DNA from: Tubiluchus corallicola | Lineage: Eukaryota > Priapulida > Priapulimorpha > Priapulimorphida > Tubiluchidae | Length of the DNA: 60,000 bases | Assembly (NCBI GenBank): GCA_030141605.1 | Contig: JAQGDQ010000257.1 | Coordinates: forward strand, 64,001-124,000 | Direction of reading: 5' to 3' | Translations under genes and position numbers: made by a program | The notes under the pieces: generated by a model | Told to the model about the DNA's origin: nothing | Database searches by the model: none | What the model saw: the letters and a program-made list of their open reading frames with translations, nothing else | Shown: one piece after another, positions 15,301 through 25,346 of the stretch | Numbering within the stretch: position 1 is the stretch's first letter | How the letters are laid out: every line of letters begins with the position of its first letter

Positions 15301-18300
15301 AGTACTACTAGTAGTAGTCCTCAAAATGACAATTCTGTTGTTGCTACCAACGTCATAAAACGAAGCTACGTTTCGTATAACGACGGTCGTCAAATTTATA
15401 ATAAAAATTATGTCAAACATAGTCCTATAGTGTAATTAGTACCACAGTTTTTTAGAGAGTAGGCCTAAAGAGTTTTAAGTTTACTATTACTAGATCATTT
15501 TATTGACTAATTTTTTAATATACCCAATTATGCCAAGTAATCTTGTCGAGAGTTTTAGCAGTAGACTAGTAAGAGTGCAAGCTGATTTTTAAAAAATAAT
15601 GTGAGCAAAACTGCAAAATACTAATTACCATGAAAATTGTGGAAAATGAAAATTTCATCATTGGAAAATTCGCATTATTAGCTACTCAAGCACGACAATA
15701 AAAGAAACCTTCAATTGCCAAACACCATAGTTCAGCTTTCATAAATTTATTGAGTATCGCAACAATTATTAACAAACCTTTACATAAATAATATTATTAT
15801 ACCACTTAATTTTTTTTCCTGATGACGACTGCTATAATAAAAACATTGAACTTTTATAATAAAATTTATTATAATACAGTAAGTGCCGTTTATTAGACTC
15901 ACGGTTAATAGACTCAATCGCTCTATTGACTCAAAAGCCTCTAGTACGGGCCGCTTCCATTCAAATGCATATAAAAACTGTTGGTAATTGACTCAAATAA
16001 CTCCACATAATTGACTCATATGCCTGTTTCACATGCTTCAAGACACTTTCGTGTGACCAACAAGCTTTTGTGACTTTCATATCATCTTAGTTCGCTTTTG
16101 CGTATAAGACATACATATACAGACGAAGCCTAATGCAGGGAAGCACAGACATCACCTACAGTTCAAGCACACCACGCACTAAGTATTTTGCGAAAATTTG
16201 GTATTATACAACAACACAATTTCAATGTTTTTATCATTACGAGAACTTCTGACCCAAGATGTCACAAAAAAGCAGCAGCCGATTTTGGACGTAATTCCAT
16301 AATTTTTGTAAATAAATAGACTTGCGTAATTTAGAAAAGTAAACCTATTTATTTTCTTTTAACTCACTCACTTTATAAATTAATATTTTTTAATGACTAG
16401 AAGGAGTTTGGGCATTACTTCGTTTCTAAAATACATTATAAGCCTTTGCAGTGCATACTAAACTGATGATTCATACTTCTATGTGTACTACTTCTTTCAG
16501 TTAATAGGTTCAGTCGGTTAATTGGATAAAAGTCTTCCATCCCAAAGTGAGTCTACTAAGTGCGTCTACTGTTGTGGGTTCTTTATAAAACAGTTATTGT
16601 TCTAGTTATAAAAAACTTTACTAACAAACCAGTACTACTACTAGTATAACCAAGCCTATTTTACAACTTATTTTTAGAGGTACTGCAAGATTAGCTGTCA
16701 TCTGGAAAAATATAATCTTGATGTCAATAATATGAAGAAGGAACAATATCACATTCAGCAAGGAGGTGACGATTCACGGAAAAAATTGTAAATATTTAAA
16801 TAATTTGAGAGACACTGAGACTGATTATAGCAAAGGAAAATTCTAGCATTGTCCGCTTAATCATATCTCACAAAGGTTTTTGAAAAAAACTGACTTTCTC
16901 TTGAAACCGAATTTTAGGCATTTCAGCATTAGCCCAATCTGTATTTTTATACAAAGCTGAACTTTGGACAAAAAAATTAAACAGGAGAAGAAAATGAATG
17001 CTTTTCAACACATCTTTACAGAATGCAGTTTGGTATAAAATAATGGCTTGACAGAATATCCTATGATGGTCTGTCTGTGTGATGTGGACAAGAAAACAAA
17101 TAAAGGTAAACAAATTCAATTAAGCAAGTAAGAAGATTACACTGCAATCTCCTCTTCCTATAGCATGATTATGTAAAGTTCTTGAAATGACAAAACAGTT
17201 GAGAGAGGGTTGCTTCTGACTTGTATAGATAGAACGCAAAAAGAGGAAATACAACTGTAGATTTGAGGGATGATGCATCAGGGGTACCATGGAGTGTACC
17301 AATGTTTCAGAATTGTTCTTGTTAAAATATTATTGTATTGCTTGGCATTGATTGCGGTTATTATATGGAGGACAAGACAAGAAACAATTACTAATGAAAT
17401 TTGAATTACATACCACACACTTCATAACCAAATGTTATGTCTGCAGCAGAAGTACACTCTTCTATTGTCATCTCTGTTCCTGTACAGTTAGGAGAGATGT
17501 ACTGCAATTGTCGCGTGCTGTTTCGTTTTGGAAACCAGCGATAAAACTGTCCATCTGCAAAACCCAACTGTTTGCAAGCCACTTTAGTGTCCTCCAAGGT
17601 CCATCTACAACAGCATCAGAAAATATTAAAATCCAGCAAATATAAGTGAACAAATATCTAATATAACCACATTTTAGTCGAAAATTGGAAAGCTATGATG
17701 CGTTAGTAACTTTTGGGTTTACAATAATTATTATCTACTCTACCAATTTTGTTAACAAGAAAATTTTATACTGAAACAGTGAGAAGTAGTTATGATTATC
17801 ATCGTTTTACTGATGCACAATAATGACCGAAATTAGCTACAGTATTAGTGATTTTTAAAATTTGGGTCAGATTTTGGATTCTTATATAACAGATTTTAGA
17901 TAGGTTTTTGAAGATGGTCATAACTCGTGCACGTTTTTTGGAAGATCAGTCGGATCCGACAACATGTCTCATAAAAGAAGTCTTGAGTAGGTGTATATTA
18001 CATTACATTTACAGTACAAACTATATTTATACTATAATTATTTCAACTATATTTGAATATTTCACATTGGTTATAATTATTGTGGTCTTAGTTTTCTTGA
18101 GACACGGATAAGTAAGGCATGAATTTCCTAAACGTAATAAAGAGGTTGTGTTATTAGCGAATTAGGTCCAAATGCCCACAATTAAAGCTTTGGGTCTGAA
18201 CAACACTTGAATAAAAGATTAATCCGATCGCACAAAAGCTAGTTACGTATCCGGCATCCCGCTGCTCAGTCTATGTATTGTTTCTACTAGACGCTGTTGA

Positions 18301-21300
18301 CGCTTGCTTAAGAAGTACGGCCAGCTAATTGTCAACTTGGCATAATGACAAATCATCATTAATGTAACCAAATTACTGAACTTACATGCAAAACGATGTT
18401 GCACTTAATAGCTATTGTCAAAAACAATTGAGCCTACAGACTAAAGCAAACAGTCACAACACTAAAGAGATTTCTATTCGGTATGAGATCCCTATTCCCC
18501 TGCAATATGACAAATGCATGTTGCACTGTTTAACTACTCTGCACCGTGAGTAAAGAATTTCTCAGAATGTTAAGAGTCAATTAATGGACTTTGGAATAAG
18601 TAAAGATTTGTCAAATGAATAATTCAACAATCATTCTACAATATTTGATCTACAACAGTCAGTTTTAAAGCGCGTGTATTAGTATTAAACCTAGTGAAAC
18701 AGGAATGCGTGACGTTTCCTGCACGAAAACAGGTGAGAGAAATGGGCCCACGCTTCTATATGAACTGATGTCGCAGACAACACTGTCTAGCTGTTATTAT
18801 CACTCGGATCACACCACTTGCATATTAAATCATGACTAATAATTAATGAGACCTTGATTTAGTTTTAAAATTTTGCAAAAAGACTGCAACTAAGATCGTT
18901 ATTTGCGATCAATTAAACTAAAAGGATAATTAATTTAATGTAAACTTATGTAACTCATAAATTCACCAATTAAAACGGATGTATTATCAATTTATTGGTG
19001 CTATGAATATTTGATACCGGAGAATAAGACAACCAGGAAAAACAGTGAAAAAGTTGTTCTTGGCACGGATTTGAACATGTGCCCTCCTGTGAACAAGCAA
19101 ACACATTCGCTGACTCAGTCACCCACAGTCAGTCGGATAGAAATTTTCCATATTAATTCCTTTAGGTCAGACGCCCGTTTCAATGCTGGTACAATTTTAC
19201 ATCATATTCACTAGATTAACGAATATAATTAATTAATTAATTAACTAATTTAACGCACGCCGGTTACCAAGTCACTAATGTGACAGATCCTTCACCCTAA
19301 GAAGGAAACATTTAATCTTACAGTTGGTATACAAAGGTATTACAGTTGGCATATACAGTTGGTATAAGGAAAGAAAATTGTGCTCTGTCAAGAATTGAAC
19401 CTGACTAATGTATTTATGTATAGGCCTGATTAATGTAGACTGCCTGTGTTTATCAACTTAATGACATGAATCTAGCACTCCTAAAAAGGAGATTTTTTTT
19501 CTTAAGCAGGATTTGAATTGGAGACCTAAGGCTTACAAGACGGTGCTACAACCAACTGAGCCTTCACTGCATCATAATCGCAATATGTTTATGACAAATG
19601 TCCTTAATTATCAATGATTCTGAATCTCTAATCACTGCAAACACCAATTTAAAAACAAGTAGAGGCAAACAAAAAATGAATGCATAGTAAACTTTACCTA
19701 CAAATACAAAACCTTACCTGTGAGATCGGGTACACACTGGTCTCCACTTTCCATTATACAGCAATTCGACACGTCCACGAGCGACTGTTTCTCCATCTAC
19801 TAACCGGATCGTTCTGGATGCAGATGGGTCTACCGCAGACGAGGTATCACTTTTAGTGAATTTAACTCTTGCATCACTTGTTCCCTGTAATAGTTTTTTA
19901 CAACAAAGTGAATGCTTTGAAATAATAAATTATTGATGCTACTTTGTGCGTTTGTTCCCTTTAATAGTTTTTTACAACAAAGTGAATGCTTTGAAATAAT
20001 AAATTATTGGTGCTACTTTCATTGTGCGTTTGTTCCCTTTAATAGTTTTTAGAACTGAGTAAATACTTTGAAGTAATAAATAATTGGTGCTACTTTCATT
20101 GTGCATTTGTTCCCTTTAATAGTTTTTTAGAACTGAGTGAATACTTTGAAGTAATAAATTATTGATGCTACTTTCAGTGTGCGTTTGTTCCCTGTAATAG
20201 TTTTTTTTAGAACTGAGTGAATACTTTGAAGTAATAAATAATTGGCGCTACATTCATTGTGGGTTTGTTCCCTGTAATAGTTTTTTTTAGAACTGAGCGA
20301 ATACTTTGAAGTAATAAATAATTGGTGCTACTTTCATTGTGCATTTGTTCCCTTTAATAGTTTTTTAGAACTGAGTGAATACTTTGAAGTAATAAATTAT
20401 TGATGCTACTTTCAGTGTGCGTTTGTTCCCTGTAATAGTTTTTTTAGAACTGAGTGAATACTTTGAAGTAATAAATAATTGGTGCTACATTCATTGTGGG
20501 TTTGTTCCCTGTAATAGTTTTTTTAGAACTGAGTGAATACTTTGAAGTAATAAACCATTGATGCTACCTTTATTGTGCGTTTGTTCCCTGTAATAGTTTT
20601 TTTAGAACTGAGTTGAATACTTTGAAGTAATAAATTATTGGTGCTACATTCATTGTGCGTTTGTTCCCTGTAAATAGCTTTTTAGAACCGAGTGAATGCT
20701 TTGAAGTAATAAATTATTGGCATTACTTTCATCGTGCGTTCTGTTTTAATCAGAGTTCTCTCTTTTCTGAACCAGAACCTTTGTGATTTACAGATCGTGA
20801 ATGTTTGCATCGTTTTGATACTTCTCCTGGGCCAGAAACCGTCTTTTGTGGAAAGTTTAAGCAGCACCAAAATCAATTTCATCAGACCAACTGACAAACG
20901 TCGCCCTGTGTTTCAAATAGCTACGACATTTACAGACCAAAGTACCAAAATGCCATCAGCAAAAATCTAAAACAATTGACTTTTTGTAAGTTCTTATTTT
21001 GCAACGATATTCTTTTGTATACACTAAGACACAAGAGATTTTTATCACTCTGATTGGAAGCATTCTCAGCTTTGTATTTCAACAACTGCAGCTTGAAATC
21101 GGCTGGGTAATATATCGACCTTGCGCAAAATTATGAAATTTGGTTTTTAGGATATTTCCGCACGAGAAGAGATGGAGAACAAAAAGTTTGACCATGTACC
21201 ACAGTCATTAAATCAACTGACCTCAATGGCCTAGAGACTCTAGGGGTACTTTTCTTACAAACGGCACGAAACAAAATTTGAAAACCGACAATAGGACTTC

Positions 21301-23291
21301 TAGTCGTTCATTTGCACGTGGAATACGTTTTAAACTTTAAGGAAATTCTATTGGAACTTTAGCGAGGAATTTGTTTCTAAGGGCACTACTGCATTGCAGA
21401 CATTAACAATCACGCTGACGTTAGCTACACAAACCACTTAGTCCTTATTTATTTGCACAGTATGTGCAGCTAATCTTATGAAAACGACCTTTGATAAGCG
21501 ACTCCATTGGTACTTAATAATAACTGACATCAATTCAAACGTCAAGATGTTATAATTATTATATTTATGCAGGTGTAAAGGTTTGAGGTAAGCAATGTGC
21601 CATCTCATTGTGTACTATGTGGGCCTTACTTTTGAAGGTTCCTTTACCTGTTTAACAGCAAATGACATAGGCAAAGCAAAGTGGTTTCAGAGCTAATATT
21701 TAAGATGATAGTAATAAAATTAGGCCTCGTCCGCATCCGATCTTATTTACAGGACAACTGAAATTTGTTCACACTAAGAGTGGTCTAAGAGTGTATAATT
21801 ATACAGCTAAACACGTGATGGCGACACCCTCTTTATGTATGACAAACTTGGAAAAATTAGGCTTCAATGCATTCCTCACCATTCCTTATAGGCAGTCACG
21901 CTTGACGAGTTCGGTAAACAGATAGGTCGACATCATCTTTGTTATTTAACGCAAAACGGAACCCAATCTTAAACTGTAGAACAAAGCAATCTACTCATTA
22001 AAATATTAAAAGGAACATACTATTTTTTTTCAAAAATGACTTACTTGAAAGAATTATTACCACACAAACACAATTTCACGTTTGCGCCACTAAGCTCTTC
22101 GCTGTTACATGCATTTCCCTATTCACTAGTTAGACGGGAACTAGCGCCTGCATTTCGGAAACGCATTGCACAAAAATAAGTGTTGTACCTCTCAGTTCAG
22201 ATGTGTGAGTTTGTGACGAACTACACACGTTCGACAGCTCATGTTGGAGTACAGCAGTAAACTTGAATTTTTATCTTAAAACTTGCCTAGTTTTAGTACA
22301 ACACACGGAATATCTTAAAGTAGCACTGAAGTTCAATTTTCACTTTCGCAAACACGTGCAAAACGCTCGTGGAATTTTTGCTGTTAAAAATTATGTTAGT
22401 TCGTTGATGTCATCAATAGTTGGGCTCGCCTGCTGTTTGTTCTTTGTCCTTCCAGCTATACATCTTTTTTGGAGTTTTAAAGCAGCCTTCCCCAACTCCA
22501 TATACAGAATGCAAACATAAATGTCGCACTAATCGATGCTAATATATATTTTTTTCTTGAGCGACTAAAATGTTCTACAAAAAGGCTAATACACAATAGC
22601 TGTCAGAACGGAATAGATTTTTATCCAACTAAACGAAGCACTTCTAGTGACAAACAGCTAATGAAAACTTTTCAAGAATTAAATGGACAGCAATTCAAAA
22701 ATTTGATAAATGGACATGATAGGCAAATGCAAATACTTATCATATTTCTTGATTTTTACACATAAAATTATACAGGTTTATATTATAATAGATTCCATTG
22801 ATTAGTATACCCGCAAATGTGGGCACCAAACTTGTATGAATGTGACCGTGACAATAAAATCCAATTGTAATTCCGATGACATGATAAAAACTAATAAGTC
22901 GTACTTGTGTATATTTAATTACAGTACTATGCACACATATATATATATATATAGTACTGAACCATTTAAACAGGTAGCAGCTATTTAAAAAACCTACCTT
23001 TGATAATAAAATTCCCTTGACTGTTATTCCCGTATTTGCATCAAAATAAGCTTCCACTCCAGCTTCCACCTCCAATGACCCTGTTTCGTCCACATATAAA
23101 GGTGCTCTCACATAATACGGACTGTTAGCTAACGTCCACACATTCCGCGTTGAATTTTGTAACTCGTGCACTTCAGTCGCTGCACCTCCTTGAAAACTCG
23201 AAAAACAGACGAGCAGTAATAATAACAACAACTGCGAGCACATTATTGTTTGTTGTCCTCTAGTCCTGCATGCTCTCTCCTTCATACACAT
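80..23291 (-). CDS. bark: bark beetle/Anakonda-type SRCR + beta-helix protein, 5' fourteen exons (partial gene)
   Basis: Large secreted or single-pass surface protein of the bark beetle (Anakonda) family, which in Drosophila is needed at tricellular septate junctions. Exons on the minus strand: 22998-23291, 19718-19884, 17414-17604, 14671-14800, 12866-13086, 7997-8214, 7005-7251, 4616-4837, 4097-4251, 3023-3393, 2068-2495, 1590-1699, 600-840, 80-337. Together they total 3,253 nt, and every junction keeps one open frame of ~1,084 residues. Order of parts: signal peptide (to ~38), beta-helix strip (~45-98), SRCR 1 (~117-233), beta-helix region (~240-918) rich in Asn-X-Ser/Thr sites, SRCR 2 (~957-1060), start of another beta-helix block. 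Both SRCR domains show six cysteines (group A pattern). The 3' part, expected to hold more SRCR/beta-helix units, a lectin-like domain and a membrane segment, lies beyond the left edge. Family assignment rests on domain order and recognisable motifs, not on a database search. Confidence 0.86.
600..840 (-). CDS. bark: bark exon 13: first half of SRCR domain 2
   Basis: Encodes VKFNHGLGAMVQG, a Ser/Thr-rich linker, then VVRLSGSGGSEGRLEVYLEG and RWGTVCREGWTVEDASIVCNQ. The W-G-T-V-C and W-x-x-x-D-A-x-[IV]-V-C-x-Q-L-G signatures identify an SRCR domain. Donor GTATGT, phase 1. Confidence 0.9.
883..1371. repeat. dispersed ~490-bp repeat, copy A (bark intron 12)
   Basis: Matches 21949-22437 along its whole length in the same orientation, with scattered substitutions and small indels (by eye roughly 85% alike). 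Shared blocks include the stretch near caaaaatgacttacttgaaa and the end block gtcatcaatagttgggctcg. I see no coding potential and no clear terminal inverted repeat. It could be a SINE/MITE-type element or a fragment of a larger one. Confidence 0.85.
1590..1699 (-). CDS. bark: bark exon 12: start of the second SRCR/beta-helix module
   Basis: Encodes GGFLNGWERLYTGNTYTVID, then GLDGQLVIEHGVTV. The [GD]-G-x-L-x-[VI]-E-x-G-V turn repeats the exon-1 strip, so a new module begins here. Phase 1 to 0; acceptor CACAG, donor ACA|GTAAGT. Confidence 0.85.
2068..2495 (-). CDS. bark: bark exon 11: beta-helix with W-W-G-T motif
   Basis: The longest exon seen (428 nt), residues 739-881. It contains ASYNWWGTNDVPSIFEKIFD and YRFRYNLAECIFRPYLPD. 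The NWWGT…I-F-D…RYNLA…PYLPD string closes each beta-helix block in bark-family proteins and is the strongest family signature in the window. Donor TTG|GTAAGT, phase 1. Confidence 0.9.
3023..3393 (-). CDS. bark: bark exon 10: parallel beta-helix repeats
   Basis: Starts after TTTCAG with GNFCLPHVFNVSFNTFSNN and ends DLSYNTFKNNRGR, 123 codons and 2 nt. The repeated F-x-x-N-x-F-x-N-N pattern is classic for the bark beta-helix. The donor is GTTGGT, weaker than the usual GTAAG, but the phase-2 join to exon 11 (completing an Arg codon) requires it. Confidence 0.85.
4097..4251 (-). CDS. bark: bark exon 9: parallel beta-helix repeats
   Basis: Encodes GSRNITNSTFIANSENAISV to SEGIAILQ. Phase 1 to 0. 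Acceptor TGGTAG, donor CAA|GTAAGA. Sequon-rich beta-helix coil sequence (NIT, NST, NLT). Confidence 0.82.
4616..4837 (-). CDS. bark: bark exon 8: parallel beta-helix repeats
   Basis: Encodes YDLEVVNSNVRNNLQRGVSV, then NIHGSELSENGYVAGLHVED and IIERNTGNGINITYSGG, clear beta-helix coils of about 22-24 residues each. Phase 1 to 1. Acceptor TTTTAG, donor GAG|GTAAGG. An ORF on the opposite strand here is a shadow of this exon. Confidence 0.87.
4987..5525. mobile_element. TA-flanked MITE with TAGTGTTGCTCC termini
   Basis: Both ends carry the inverted sequence TAGTGTTGCTCC (left 4987-4998, right complement at 5514-5525). Subterminal motifs (ggatatccg, tatccggt, ttcgaaaata) recur in both orientations. 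The 539-bp element sits in bark intron 7 and has no transposase. The outer TA may be the target duplication (Tc1/mariner or hAT-like type; no convincing 8-bp duplication seen). Short ORFs inside are not genes. Confidence 0.72.
7005..7251 (-). CDS. bark: bark exon 7: parallel beta-helix repeats
   Basis: Starts after CTTCAG with TFKTKRGILTLTILNMW and ends …RFTLEITIGR. Phase 0 to phase 1, donor GTAAGT. The hydrophobic, Asn-rich composition (ANLSIVNNTK, FTNLNLNITRF) fits beta-helix strands. Confidence 0.83.
7723..7789. repeat. short AATACTAA-type tandem repeat
   Basis: Imperfect tandem copies of actaatacta/aatactaaat in bark intron 6. Low-complexity, no other signal. Confidence 0.6.
7997..8214 (-). 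CDS. bark: bark exon 6: parallel beta-helix repeats
   Basis: Completes the N-x-x-G-D-G-I turn (DGIAANSTHGNFSVTGST), followed by VEYNHGDGIRYT. These are successive beta-helix coils with Asn-ladder turns. Seventy-two codons after the split codon; phase 0 at the GTAGGC donor. Several N-glycosylation sequons are visible (NST, NFS). Confidence 0.86.
8695..8768 (-). repeat. tRNA-like SINE fragment (weak)
   Basis: Read on the minus strand, a B-box-like GATTCAAATC lies about 35 nt after an A-box-like segment (tgtaacaccttggataagag). It lies in bark intron 5. It is degenerate and cannot be folded confidently as a tRNA, so a decayed tRNA-derived SINE head is the best guess. Confidence 0.3.
12866..13086 (-). 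CDS. bark: bark exon 5: parallel beta-helix repeats
   Basis: Encodes residues 261-334 from YNESLSVLEYTDISYAGV to INNCHILNNRG. It contains ladder motifs typical of right-handed beta-helix (PbH1) coils (VKIEYSAFNAL, INNCHILNNRG). Acceptor TTCTAG, donor GAG|GTAAGC. Preceded by a 1.6-kb intron and followed by a 4.65-kb intron, the longest in the visible gene. Confidence 0.85.
14671..14800 (-). CDS. bark: bark exon 4: end of SRCR 1 and entry to the beta-helix
   Basis: Enters phase 1, leaves phase 2. It encodes DLHDNIGIECW, the C-terminal SRCR strand with the last cysteine, then KKAHWTGLDFQDA. The W-T-G-[LI]-x-F turn starts a beta-helix block and is repeated after SRCR 2 as KWTGIRF in exon 14, showing the same module used twice. 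Confidence 0.87.
15877..16571. mobile_element. pogo/Tigger-like non-autonomous element
   Basis: The left end is TA-CAGTAAGTGCCG…TTAGACTCAC. The complement of the right end is CAGTAGACGCAC…TAGTAGACTCAC, so the two termini are related inverted repeats of about 27 bp beginning CAGT. Both ends are followed inwards by further gttaat…gactca-type repeats. No transposase ORF. It lies in bark intron 3. The right flank no longer shows TA, so the copy looks old. Confidence 0.55.
17414..17604 (-). CDS. bark: bark exon 3: second half of SRCR domain 1
   Basis: Encodes residues 154-217: WTLEDTKVACKQLGFADGQF, then …PNCTGTEMTIEECTS… The W-x-x-E-D-x-x-V-x-C-x-Q-L-G-F signature is the SRCR hallmark. Three SRCR cysteines fall inside the exon and a fourth in its last full codon. 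Donor GTATGT, phase 1. Confidence 0.9.
19060..19130 (-). repeat. tRNA-like SINE head
   Basis: On the minus strand, TGTGGGTGACTGAGTCAG (A-box-like) is followed by ATGTTCAAATCCGTGCC (B-box). The spacing suits a Pol III internal promoter. In bark intron 2. No discriminator or closed acceptor stem is seen, so this is a SINE head or tRNA relic, not a tRNA gene. Confidence 0.4.
19238..19256. repeat. short TTAA-rich microsatellite
   Basis: About five copies of the tetranucleotide TTAA/AATT in bark intron 2. Confidence 0.6.
19505..19571 (-). repeat. tRNA-Thr-like SINE head
   Basis: On the minus strand, GTGAAGGCTCAGTTGGTTG gives a near-perfect A box. An anticodon-loop-like CTTGTAA (TGT, Thr) and the B-box AATTCAAATCCTGC follow. 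The anticodon and acceptor stems pair poorly. Lies 0.4 kb from the similar unit at 19060-19130, on the same strand, with an isolated B-box-like GGTTCAATTC between them at about 19393. Confidence 0.5.
19718..19884 (-). CDS. bark: bark exon 2: first half of SRCR domain 1
   Basis: Starts after TTACAG and ends at CAG|GTAAGG, entering phase 0 and leaving phase 2. It encodes residues 99-153, including IRLVDGETVARGRVELLYNG and KWRPVC, the N-terminal half of an SRCR domain with its first cysteine. Its acceptor is the first unit of the minisatellite that lies immediately upstream in the transcript (19879-20741). Confidence 0.88.
19879..20741. repeat. 11-unit minisatellite containing the exon-2 splice acceptor
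   Basis: Eleven tandem units of 74-80 bp. Their shared start TGTTCCCT lies at 19879, 19953, 20031, 20108, 20186, 20266, 20346, 20424, 20503, 20582 and 20662. The first unit straddles the real 3' splice site of bark exon 2 (minus strand TTACAG|GGAACA). Units starting at 20186, 20266, 20424, 20503 and 20582, and a shifted form in 20662, keep TTACAG followed by GGGAACA. The others have TTAAAG. The array therefore presents the spliceosome with up to seven similar acceptors in a row. Confidence 0.93.
21949..22437. repeat. dispersed ~490-bp repeat, copy B (bark intron 1)
   Basis: Second copy of the repeat at 883-1371, same orientation, in another intron of the same gene. The flanks differ, so this looks like an interspersed element rather than a tandem duplication of the locus. 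Confidence 0.85.
22937..22953. repeat. AT dinucleotide microsatellite
   Basis: About eight AT/TA units just downstream (in the transcript) of the bark exon-1 donor. Confidence 0.7.
22998..23291 (-). CDS. bark: bark exon 1: start codon, signal peptide, first beta-helix strip
   Basis: ATG at 23289-23291, with further in-frame ATGs at codons 3 and 17. The third gives the most compact signal peptide (MCSQLLLLLLLVCFSS). Ninety-eight codons follow to a GTAGGT donor, phase 0. The end of the exon (…EAGVEAYFDANTGITVKG) is the ladder motif that precedes the first SRCR domain in bark proteins and recurs in exons 12-13 (IEHGVTVKFNHG). Which ATG is used cannot be decided from sequence alone. Confidence 0.85.
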
Positions 23292-24234
23292 GACTGATTT
23301 TTACTTTTTCTATCACCTGTTTTTATCACGCCTGCCGCCATTGATAGTATTTCTCATCGTTTCACAACGTCTTTGCAGTTGAAGACTAACGCAAACTGCA
23401 TTTGAATAGCAGGAACTTTGGACTTGACTCATCTGCAGTTTACAGCACAATCGCGACCACCTCCATTACGCCCGTACCCACATTGATGTTTAAACGCGTC
23501 ACGTGACCACCCAGGCTTTGTACAGGTACTCTTACCTGCGTCGATCGATCTAAACCGGTCTGACGTCACCCAGGTGTTGCAGCTAGCTTAGCCAGTTTTT
23601 ATCAAGTGCTGTCATCTGGCGGCAGTTAAATGAATTATGTCATGTCACCAATAGTAGCTTATGACGATGGATATACCCAGTAAATACGTATAGCATATCA
23701 AAACTCTGCAACAACGAGTCAATAAATAAAGTAATACAAGAAAATGTCTACATGAATTCTGATCTTTGGTTAGCATGGTAAAATTGAGCGTCATTGCCTT
23801 TAAGGTAAACTATAATACCTGTAGTGATCCTGGAGGTGCTAATAGGTGATTACAATGTGGACAGATACTTTTGATCCTTAATATGCTTCTTTGTTTGCGT
23901 CTGCAATTCGTCCAATGAAAAGGTAACATGTTACTTTATTATAACTTAGTAATGCCTTCAGATGTGACAATTGCTAATTGTGCGGTTAAATTACAACCGC
24001 ACTTGAGTTTGCAATTGAATCCGCAAAAACATTGTCACTATTTTTGTAGGAATTCTTTTATTATCAAATAAAATTGTAAACTCATGGACACGTGTGGACA
24101 TGGACACAACCAACAAACAAATGAAAAATGAACAAAAACAATGAAATAAATAAAGAAGCAAATGAACGACGGACGAATGGATGAATCAGCCAGCCAACCA
24201 ATCAAGAAACAACTCAATCATTCCAATCACTGAC
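23292..24234. other. upstream region of bark (promoter candidate)
   Basis: No ORF resembling a gene. This stretch should contain the bark promoter and 5' UTR because transcription runs leftwards from here. It is locally less AT-rich around 23400-23600 (cgcgtcacgtgaccacccagg and nearby CpGs), with an E-box-type CACGTG at about 23500. No TATA box could be assigned with confidence. Confidence 0.4.
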
Positions 24235-24856
<622 letters not shown>

Positions 24857-25007
24857 AACGGGATGAACAAACATTTACACAAATAATTGATTTTTACGTT
24901 GAACGAGTCAATCCATCTAAAATGCAACTAACCTATAGCTGAATGAGTAGATGGATTTCAGATTTATTAAAGTAAGTGATTTTCAAATCCAACTGTTAGT
25001 TGCATCC

Positions 25008-25080
25008 TGAGTTGGGTGGCCGACTGGTTAAGATTTTGCACTGCAACTACGCAGTCTTGAGTTCGATACTAGCGGCTGAT
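25008..25080 (+). repeat. tRNA-derived SINE head
   Basis: TTGGGTGGCCGACTGGTTAA gives an A box (TGGCCGACTGG), and TTGAGTTCGATACTAGC gives a B box about 35 nt later. The middle arm (gcactgcaactacgcagt) can form a short stem. The 3' side runs into AT-rich sequence rather than an acceptor stem, so a SINE is more likely than a working tRNA gene. Confidence 0.5.
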
Positions 25081-25346
25081 AACGCCAGAGCATATACCCT
25101 ACATGTTATTGTTATTTGTGTATTGCGTCCTTAAATGTATTGTTGTAAGTATAAGTTACTAAATAGCCATCTGTGCTAATGTTGTCTGTTAAATGTGCGA
25201 CGGTAAACAGATCTTGTCTTTTCCTTTGCACAAAACAGAGAAAAATAGATTCATTATCGTAACCTGGTCAAATGCGCTGTAAAAGTGTTCATATTGATAT
25301 TGCCTACATAGTTAAGAAATGACAAGCTCTGTCTACGCCAAATTAA

